From Thermogutta sp. (GTDB lineage: Bacteria > Planctomycetota > Planctomycetia > Pirellulales > Thermoguttaceae), in the NCBI GenBank assembly GCA_012798155.1, contig JAAZNR010000244.1, positions 1 through 6,304 on the forward strand: a DNA stretch of 6,304 nt, given 5' to 3'. A program made the translations under genes and the position numbers. Below the pieces are notes generated by a model. The model saw only the letters and a program-made list of their open reading frames with translations. It made no database searches and was not told where the DNA came from. The number at the start of each line of letters is the position of its first letter. Within the stretch, counting starts at the first letter, position 1. Below, in pieces: positions 1 through 4,750 of this stretch.

Positions 1-138
1 CAGCTCGGCCGTGCTGCCCACGGCCGCCTGATCGCCGCCGGTAATCACCGTGGGCTGATCGTCCAATCGGTGCCGGGAGGAACCGCCGTTGGGAGCGGAA
101 CCGGCTATGCCTCGCGATGGCGGCGTGGATTGGGACAT
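1..138 (-). CDS. N-terminus of an unidentified protein (partial, runs off left edge)
   Basis: Reading leftward from an ATG at 138-136, 46 codons stay open to the window edge, beginning MSQSTPPSRGIAG and containing LDDQPTVITGGDQAAVG. The visible part is polar, rich in Ser, Gly and Pro, and probably disordered; no domain can be recognised. Such leaders, often with a D-x-P-T-hydrophobic stretch, precede kinase or other signalling domains in many planctomycete Ser/Thr protein kinases, so a kinase is one guess, but nothing here proves it. The start is uncertain. The ATG has only a distant GAGG-like ribosome site. A TTG at 150-148 in the same frame lies 5 bases after GAGG. An ATG at 199-197 with a stronger site is one base out of frame. 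The gene is divergent from cpaF, with about 1.2 kb between the two starts. Confidence 0.5.
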   Translation of the reverse strand, partial: MSQSTPPSRGIAGSAPNGGSSRHRLDDQPTVITGGDQAAVGSTAEL

Positions 139-157
139 GATTCGGATCAATACGGCC

Positions 158-199
158 TCAGGCCCCGTATTGCTGGTAAAACTCCTCGCCTTTCGACAT
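158..199 (-). other. 13-codon ORF with a ribosome site; possible leader peptide or displaced start of the left-hand gene
   Basis: On the minus strand GGAGGG (complement of 203-208) lies 3 bases before an ATG at 199-197. The frame reads MSKGEEFYQQYGA and stops at TGA (160-158). Its end contains a run of four G (complement of 163-166). Removing one of these joins the frame to the open frame of the partial gene at 1-138, giving MSKGEEFYQQYG followed by PEAVLIRIMSQS. It could therefore be the real N-terminus broken by a single-base error or mutation, a short upstream leader ORF, or chance. The glutamate- and tyrosine-containing composition is protein-like, but 13 codons cannot settle it. Confidence 0.3.
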
Positions 200-678
200 A
201 ATCCCTCCGCCCCGTCACCTAGCGCGAAAGGTACTCACCATGATGATGATTCGTTTTCGTGAGAAGACGGCGGAGATAAGAACAGATGTTCCTTCTCAAG
301 CCTTGATGAGCTTGAGCCTAAAATCGCTCCATCAGACGGCACGACTTCATTCTACTTTTGGGTATGGCAGCCGGTCAACCAAACCGTATGCATCGGCAAT
401 GAGGGCTTCCCACATTCCCACCCTTGATCCAGGCGCAGTCACTGCGACTGCACACAGGACCACTTCTCGCGCCAAACTTGAGATCGCATCTCACAAAAGC
501 GCGCCCTTTATGTGTCACGCACGTCACCGCTTCCGCATGGAACGCATTACTAACCCATTACTATCGTACAGCCACGACGATTCCTCCCGGCTCTTGGCTG
601 CATTTGCCACGAGCGTGGTCTTCGATCGACATACCCGAGCGGCAGCCGTTCACGCCCCTGCCCGGTTTGTCATTGCAA
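200..678. other. Spacer without a recognised gene
   Basis: This stretch separates the divergent left-hand gene from the repeat elements. An open frame starting at the ATG triplet run (240-250) passes through it, but its translation is a mix of basic and low-information residues crossing repeat DNA, so I do not call it a gene. By eye the base composition is less GC-rich than the coding part. Small inverted repeats are present: CTCAAG/CTTGAG (295-300 and 311-316, 10-base loop), and GCAGTC/GACTGC (435-440 and 446-451, 5-base loop), which overlaps the 13-bp odd palindrome CGCAGTCACTGCG (434-446). I see no tRNA-like or other recognisable RNA and no clear promoter on either strand, although a promoter for the left-hand gene should lie near 200-300. 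Confidence 0.5.
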
Positions 679-770
679 CGCAGAGGCTGCCCTTGAAACG
701 CAGAGGGCGCAGAGGGCGCGGAAAAGGGATCGGCGGCCGCAACTCCGCGTTCCCTGCCTCTTTGCGTTTC
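679..770. repeat. CGCAGAGG-type repeat element with inverted arms
   Basis: CGCAGAGG occurs three times: at 679-686, and as the tandem nonamer CGCAGAGGG at 699-707 and 708-716. The left arm GAAACGCAGAGGGC (695-708) faces an imperfect inverted copy at 757-770, whose complement reads GAAACGCAAAGAGG; 11 of 14 positions match across a loop of about 48 bases. Dispersed intergenic repeats of the type AAACGCAGAGGacGCAGAGG are common in planctomycete and other large environmental genomes. I recognise the pattern from that background, not from a search. It supports the view that this spacer is non-coding. Confidence 0.55.
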
Positions 771-866
771 TATCCTCTGATTACCCCAGGGCCGTGCACG
801 GGCCATAAGGTCCCTCTTTCGCACCGTTGCAACCCGAAAAAGGTATCCAGCGGATTCAGGCCCGAA

Positions 867-922
867 GGAGGCAGTCCCATCTTTCCATGCTTCCCCGCCG
901 GCTTGGGAACAGTGCCCTTGAA
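867..922. repeat. Pair of short CAGT-CCC motifs, possible REP-like repeats
   Basis: Two related motifs follow each other: GGAGGCAGTCCCATC from 867 and TTGGGAACAGTGCCCTTGAA at 903-922. Each has a G-rich left side, a CAGT core and a C-rich right side, so each can form a weak hairpin. They resemble the GGGACAGTCCC-like extragenic repeats of planctomycetes. With only two diverged copies in the window the assignment is tentative. A minus-strand frame of about 100 codons (1078-770) reads through this DNA; I treat it as a by-product of the repeats. Confidence 0.3.
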
Positions 923-1009
923 CGGTTTACCCCGAGTGAAAACCCCACCCAAGAACTCGTCCAGCCAAGTCTGCTGAGCCTTTCCCGCCGCCGTTTCGCG
1001 GTGACAAGT

Positions 1010-1055
1010 CGCCGTTACGCTACCTCCCCGATCGGGACGCGTCCCGCGGACGGCG
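1010..1055. repeat. Nested palindromes
   Basis: The perfect 10-bp palindrome CCCGATCGGG (1027-1036) overlaps the perfect 14-bp palindrome CGGGACGCGTCCCG (1033-1046); the shared CGGG means only one can fold at a time. Both are enclosed by 6-base inverted arms, CGCCGT (1010-1015) and ACGGCG (1050-1055). No T run follows, so it is not a typical intrinsic terminator. A protein-binding site, a cruciform or the end of a decayed mobile element are all possible. Confidence 0.55.
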
Positions 1056-1086
1056 CTAAACCGGAGGGGTACCGACATTGGGAAAT

Positions 1087-1118
1087 TGTCCGGCTTTGGC
1101 GGCAGAGGACGCCGGACA
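1087..1118. repeat. Hairpin with 8-bp perfect stem
   Basis: TGTCCGGC (1087-1094) pairs perfectly with GCCGGACA (1111-1118) across a 16-base loop. The stem is GC-rich, but no T tract follows on either strand, so a factor-independent terminator is unlikely. It lies 12 bases before the tandem repeat and about 225 bases before the cpaF start, so it could sit in the cpaF leader if transcription begins upstream of it. Confidence 0.5.
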
Positions 1119-1130
1119 TAAGCTAGGTTT

Positions 1131-1178
1131 CATAGTGAGATCCGTTGCGCCGGCCATAGTGAGATCGCTTGCGCCGGC
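1131..1178. repeat. Near-perfect 24-bp tandem direct repeat upstream of cpaF
   Basis: Two adjoining 24-base units, 1131-1154 and 1155-1178, share CATAGTGAGATC, then differ only in two bases (CG in the first, GC in the second), then share TTGCGCCGGC. There is no spacer between them. The second unit ends 165 bases before the cpaF ATG. Paired direct repeats in this position suit an operator bound by a regulator, but a simple slippage duplication or a remnant of a longer repeat array would look the same. I find no clear third copy. Confidence 0.8.
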
Positions 1179-1211
1179 GTGACGGTGCGTAGTCTCTTTG
1201 TCTCGCGTCCG

Positions 1212-1248
1212 TTTTTACATCCGCGACCTTTTTTTAACATCCGCAACC
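1212..1248. repeat. Second direct-repeat pair with T tracts
   Basis: ACATCCGCGACC (1217-1228) and ACATCCGCAACC (1237-1248) differ at one base and start 20 bases apart, close to two helical turns. Each is preceded by at least five T: 1212-1216 before the first, and a seven-T run, 1229-1235, followed by one extra A before the second. The pair lies about 95-130 bases before cpaF. Regular spacing on one helix face is what binding of a regulator would predict, but no known factor consensus is recognised. Confidence 0.6.
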
Positions 1249-1328
1249 CCTTGCACGCGCGGCGTCGGCCGCCGATTCGTTTTCGACGAACCGTTCCTTG
1301 CATCTCCGACTGGTGTGATGGTCGTATT

Positions 1329-1333
1329 GGGAG
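1329..1333 (+). promoter_or_regulatory. Probable ribosome binding site of cpaF
   Basis: GGGAG ends 10 bases before the ATG at 1344. It is modest, but it supports this start over the upstream GTG at 1179. That longer start would add 55 mainly basic, low-information residues that do not look like a CpaF N-terminus. Confidence 0.45.
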
Positions 1334-1343
1334 CGTAACCAGG

Positions 1344-2681
1344 ATGGCACAATTCCCCACTGCTCGCCCGCTTGGCGGCCCATCCCGAGCCGTTGACTCC
1401 AAAGAGCCGTCTTTCGAGGAGCTGAAGCAGCGGATTCACGGCAAGCTGGTTGACAAGTTGGACCTGTCGAAGGTCGGTCAATTGGCGGGCGACGTCTTGC
1501 GCCGTGAAATCCGCCTGGTCGTTGAGCATCTCTGCGACAGCGAAAACACGATGCTCAACCGCAGCGAGCGCGAACGGCTGATCGACGAGGTGCTCGACGA
1601 GACGTTCGGCCTGGGACCGCTAGAGGCCCTGCTCAAGGACCCGGCAATCAGCGACATCCTGATCAACGGTCCGAAGAACGTTTACGTGGAACGTCGCGGA
1701 AAACTCGAGAAGACGACCGTCACGTTCCGTGATAACGAGCACTTGCTGCAGATCATCGACCGGATCATTTCCAAGGTGGGGCGCCGCGTGGACGAAACCT
1801 GCCCCATGGTCGACGCCCGCATGCCGGACGGCTCGCGTTTCAACGCGATCATTCCGCCGCTGGCCCTGGACGGCCCGGCCGTCTCCATCCGCCGCTTCGG
1901 AAGGAATCCGCTCAAGCTCGAGGACCTGCTGAATCTCAAGGCCTTCACCCCCGAGATGGTCATGTTGCTGGAAGGGGCCATCAAGGCGCGTCTGAACGTC
2001 GTCATCTCCGGCGGAACAGGCTCCGGTAAGACCACGCTCTTGAACACGTTGTCCAGCTTCATTCCCAACAATGAGCGGATCGTCACGATCGAAGACGCCG
2101 CCGAATTGCAGCTCCAACAGGAGCACGTCGTGCGACTGGAGACGCGTCCCGCCAACATCGAGGGGAAGGGCGCGATTACCGCTACGGATTTGGTCCGCAA
2201 CGCGCTGCGTATGCGTCCCGAACGCATCATCATCGGCGAGTGCCGCGGTCCCGAAACCCTCGACATGCTACAGGCCATGAACACCGGCCACGAAGGCTCG
2301 ATGACCACGCTCCACGCCAACGCCCCCCGCGACGCGATCGCCCGTATGGAAACGATGATCATGATGGCCGGCTTCGAACTGCCCCTCAAGGCGATGCGCA
2401 CGCAGATCGCCGGCGCCGTCAACTTGATCCTTCAAGCCAACCGTCTTCAAGGCGGCGTACGGCGCATTACCCACATCACCGAAGTCGTGGGAATGGAGCA
2501 GGACACCGTGGTCATGCAAGACATCTTCCGCTACGAGCAGGAAGGGATCGACGAATCGGGGCGGAGCTACGGGAAATTCACATCGACGGGTATTCGGCCG
2601 ACGTTCATGCCGCGGCTGGAAGCTCGCGGCATCCGGTTGCCGGCGAACATCTTCCGCCAGCGCGTGATGTTGGAGGCGTAG
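1344..2681 (+). CDS. cpaF: CpaF/TadA secretion ATPase of a Tad (Flp pilus) system
   Basis: Cytoplasmic AAA-type secretion ATPase of the VirB11/PulE superfamily that powers Flp pilus assembly by acting on the TadB/TadC platform. From the ATG it has 445 residues, typical for CpaF. An N-terminal helical region (about 20-90) leads into the family segment GLGPLEALL...ISDILINGP (about 89-110). [16 protein letters not shown] (from 157) lies ahead of the ATPase core. Walker A GGTGSGKT spans residues 223-230 (bases 2010-2033), with Lys229 as the phosphate-binding lysine. The Asp box is [10 protein letters not shown] (246-255). Walker B is RIIIGECRG, with catalytic Glu299. The His box region is [12 protein letters not shown] (His316, His324). 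All key residues are intact, so the enzyme should be active. The start at 1344 is preferred, although the frame is open back to a GTG at 1179. The gene lies 73 bases before tadB and probably leads the operon. Confidence 0.96.
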   Translation: MAQFPTARPLGGPSRAVDSKEPSFEELKQRIHGKLVDKLDLSKVGQLAGDVLRREIRLVVEHLCDSENTMLNRSERERLIDEVLDETFGLGPLEALLKDPAISDILINGPKNVYVERRGKLEKTTVTFRDNEHLLQIIDRIISKVGRRVDETCPMVDARMPDGSRFNAIIPPLALDGPAVSIRRFGRNPLKLEDLLNLKAFTPEMVMLLEGAIKARLNVVISGGTGSGKTTLLNTLSSFIPNNERIVTIEDAAELQLQQEHVVRLETRPANIEGKGAITATDLVRNALRMRPERIIIGECRGPETLDMLQAMNTGHEGSMTTLHANAPRDAIARMETMIMMAGFELPLKAMRTQIAGAVNLILQANRLQGGVRRITHITEVVGMEQDTVVMQDIFRYEQEGIDESGRSYGKFTSTGIRPTFMPRLEARGIRLPANIFRQRVMLEA

Positions 2682-2754
2682 ATTCACGAGTACCGATCGG
2701 GCCGACGACCGGTGCAATGACCCCCGCGTTCGAGATGAGAGGAACCGGCACACG

Positions 2755-3723
2755 ATGAGTCCCCTGCTAATCGCACTCGCCGCGTTCGTCGGGACGGCGG
2801 CCCTGGTTGCCGCCGTGGCCATGCTCTTCACCCGCCGATCCGATGACCGACTGGAGAACCGGCTACAGGTGTACGCCGGCGTGCAGACGGCCAAGAGCAA
2901 GGAGGAATTGCGCAAGCAGCAAAATCTCTTGACCAAACCCCTGGAAAACAAAAGCAGCCTGGCGGAGGCGATTGTGGAGCGGCTGCCCAGCTTCAAACGC
3001 TTGATGGAACAGGCCGACGTGCAAATACCGGCGGCTCAACTGGTGGTGGTCTCGGCCGCCTTGGCGGGCGGCGGCTTGGCCTTGGGACTGTTTCTGAAGG
3101 CCCCGGCGCCGCTTCTCCCCCTGTTCGGCGGCATGGGAGGGCTATTGCCCTTGCTGTGGGTTCTGTGGCGAAGAAAACGGCGTTTGCGGGCCTTCGGCGC
3201 ACAACTGCCCGACGCCCTCGAAATGCTCGCTCGCTCGCTGCGGTCGGGGCAGAGTTTGGCGGCGGGGTTCAACATGGTTTCCACCGAGATCGGCCCGCCC
3301 TTAGGCAAGGAGTTCGGCCACGTCTTCGAGGAGCAAAACCTCGGCCTGCCGCTGGAACAATCGTTGCGGGACCTCGCCCACCGCATCCCCAATTTGGACC
3401 TGCGGTTTTTCACCATGGCCGTCGTGCTTCAGCGGCAGACGGGCGGCGATTTGGCCGAGGTCTTGGAAAAGATCGGCAGCCTGATTCGGGAACGGTTTCA
3501 GATTTGGGGCCAGGTCCAGGCGCTCACGGGCGAAGGACGCCTATCCGGCGTCGTCTTGATGGCGCTGCCGGTCGTGATCTTCCTCGCCGTGTACCAACTC
3601 AACCCGGATTACGTCATGATGTTGTTCACCGATCCGCTGGGCAAAAAGATGCTGGTCGGCGCGATCATCATGCAGATTCTCGGGGCGTTCTGCATTCGCA
3701 AGATCGTGAATATCAAAGTGTGA
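2755..3723 (+). CDS. tadB: TadB, inner-membrane platform protein of the Tad system
   Basis: 322-residue membrane protein with a type II secretion F (T2SSF/GspF) domain. With TadC it forms the inner-membrane platform on which CpaF acts. Hydrophobic segments: about 3-25, 93-114, 118-138, 265-284 and 298-318. The first helix is followed by a charged cytoplasmic linker with KPLENKS (61-67). The T2SSF domain runs from about 149 to 280, starting LPDALEMLARSLRSGQSL and including QRQTGGDLAEVLEKI (226-240), both strongly typical of TadB. GAGAGGA at 2737-2743 contains the purine-rich ribosome site, 11 bases before the ATG. The 73-base gap after cpaF has no terminator-like structure, so the genes are probably cotranscribed. 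The stop is 12 bases before tadC. GspF family membership is certain; TadB rather than TadC rests on gene order and the N-terminal helix plus linker layout. Confidence 0.95.
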   Translation: MSPLLIALAAFVGTAALVAAVAMLFTRRSDDRLENRLQVYAGVQTAKSKEELRKQQNLLTKPLENKSSLAEAIVERLPSFKRLMEQADVQIPAAQLVVVSAALAGGGLALGLFLKAPAPLLPLFGGMGGLLPLLWVLWRRKRRLRAFGAQLPDALEMLARSLRSGQSLAAGFNMVSTEIGPPLGKEFGHVFEEQNLGLPLEQSLRDLAHRIPNLDLRFFTMAVVLQRQTGGDLAEVLEKIGSLIRERFQIWGQVQALTGEGRLSGVVLMALPVVIFLAVYQLNPDYVMMLFTDPLGKKMLVGAIIMQILGAFCIRKIVNIKV

Positions 3724-3735
3724 GAGCTTGTCCCC

Positions 3736-4743
3736 ATGACTGATTTCGTCGCCGTTCTCCAACTGCTCGCCCTTTCCCAGAATCTCGACTGGTCGAAGCT
3801 GCTGCCATTTGCGGCCTTCGGTATGTTCGCGATCTTGAGTTTTCTATTGCTGGAGACCTTAGCCGCGCGCAAGCCGCGGACCGTCGAGCGTCTGCAAGAG
3901 CTGGCTCGACCGCCGATCCGCCGCAGGCCGGGCGAATCCGCCGCCGTCAAGAAGCGTGACGGACTGACGCGAGCCTTGGAAAAGGCCACGCCCGCCCTGG
4001 CCAAACCGCTGGAACCCAAGTCGGAAATCGAGCGGAGCAAACTGAAACAGAAGCTGGCCCAGGCCGGATTCCTCGGCGACTCGGCCGCGCAAATCTACCT
4101 TGGTCTGAAATTCGCCGGCTTGGTGGGCGGCCTGACGCTGGGCGCCGCCTTGTTCCTCGGTCTCTGGGGCGTTCGCCAAAGCTCGCTCGTCTCGGCGGCC
4201 TTCGTCGGCGGGCTGTTTTTTTACTTGCCCGAGATCGTTCTCTGGTATCTAGCCAAGCGGCGCAAGGACGCCATCTTCCTCAGCCTGCCGGACGCCCTGG
4301 ACCTGATGGTCGTTTGCGTGGAGGCCGGCTTGGGCCTGGATCAGGCCATGCGCAAAGTGACGGAGGAATTAGGCACTTCCCATCCCGTCATCGCCAAGGA
4401 ATTCGCTCTCGCCAATCTCCAGCTACAGATGGGGCGCCCCCGATCGGAAGTGCTCCACGAGATGGGCGCTCGATGCGGCGTGTCCGACGTCCGAAGCCTT
4501 GCGGCAGTCATCATCCAGGCGGAGAAGTTCGGCTCCAGCATCGCGCAGGCACTCCGCGTCCAAAGCGATTCCATGCGGACACGCCGTCGCCAATTGGCGG
4601 AGGAACGGGCGCAAAAGACCGCCGTCAAGCTGATCTTCCCGCTCGTGCTTTTCATCTTTCCCGGTTTGTTCGTCGTGCTTGTCGGACCAGCGGCGATCAC
4701 GATGATCCGGGAACTGTTCCCCATGATGGCCGGCGCTCAATGA
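3736..4743 (+). CDS. tadC: TadC, second inner-membrane platform protein of the Tad system
   Basis: 335-residue membrane protein of the T2SSF/GspF superfamily, partner of TadB. Predicted membrane helices: about 22-42, 122-146, 151-172 and 297-320. The T2SSF domain begins near 182 with LSLPDALDLMVVCVEAGLGL, followed by AEKFGSSIAQALRVQSD (262-278) and the basic RTRRRQLAEERAQKTAVKL stretch. The TadC hallmark is the C-terminal helix FPLVLFIFPGLFVVLVGPA (301-319). Before the second helix KPLEPKS (90-96) mirrors KPLENKS in TadB. Only 12 bases separate it from tadB; GAGAG beginning inside the tadB stop region can serve as a weak ribosome site, suggesting translational coupling. The stop codon is 7 bases from the stop of the opposing gene. 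No TadD-like tetratricopeptide gene follows, unlike many tad loci. Confidence 0.95.
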   Translation: MTDFVAVLQLLALSQNLDWSKLLPFAAFGMFAILSFLLLETLAARKPRTVERLQELARPPIRRRPGESAAVKKRDGLTRALEKATPALAKPLEPKSEIERSKLKQKLAQAGFLGDSAAQIYLGLKFAGLVGGLTLGAALFLGLWGVRQSSLVSAAFVGGLFFYLPEIVLWYLAKRRKDAIFLSLPDALDLMVVCVEAGLGLDQAMRKVTEELGTSHPVIAKEFALANLQLQMGRPRSEVLHEMGARCGVSDVRSLAAVIIQAEKFGSSIAQALRVQSDSMRTRRRQLAEERAQKTAVKLIFPLVLFIFPGLFVVLVGPAAITMIRELFPMMAGAQ

Positions 4744-4750
4744 ATCAGAT
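4744..4750. other. Seven-base convergent junction between tadC and the reductase gene
   Basis: The tadC stop (TGA, 4741-4743) and the stop of the opposing gene (TAG, complement of 4751-4753) are 7 bases apart. There is no room for a terminator outside coding sequence, so each transcript probably ends within, or reads into, the other gene. Confidence 0.9.

Noticed and set aside
240..977. Plus-strand open frame of 245 codons
   Set aside because: It begins at a repeated ATG, has no good ribosome site, crosses the CGCAGAGGG repeats and yields a translation rich in basic residues, Ser, Pro and Cys without domain-like patterning.
770..1078. Minus-strand open frame of 102 codons containing a rather protein-like middle part
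   Set aside because: It runs through the CAGT-CCC repeat pair and palindromes, and phrases such as FKGTVP are what such repeats give when translated. No family is recognised. A homology search finding conserved proteins would reverse this.
1140..1180. Sigma-54 promoter suggested by TTGCG in the tandem repeats
   Set aside because: No GG element stands at the required distance of ten bases before the GC of TTGC.
1131..1248. CRISPR array
   Set aside because: Only two units of each type are present, the 24-bp units have no spacers between them, and no cas gene is nearby.
1205..1250. Intrinsic terminator at the T tracts
   Set aside because: The T runs are not preceded by a GC-rich stem, and they belong to a direct repeat, not to a hairpin tail.
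1179..1343. N-terminal extension of CpaF from a GTG at 1179
   Set aside because: The 55 added residues are basic, low in information and unlike CpaF N-termini. They overlap the T-tract direct repeats, and the GTG begins immediately after the tandem repeat. The ATG at 1344 gives the usual length.
1682..2422. Minus-strand open frame of 246 codons inside cpaF
   Set aside because: Antisense shadow of a well-supported gene in GC-rich DNA; the translation is serine- and arginine-rich with no recognisable motif.
2717..2758. 13-residue ORF whose TGA overlaps the tadB ATG (ATGA), suggesting a coupling leader
   Set aside because: There is no ribosome site before its ATG, and tadB has its own purine-rich site. 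ATGA overlaps of short frames occur often by chance.
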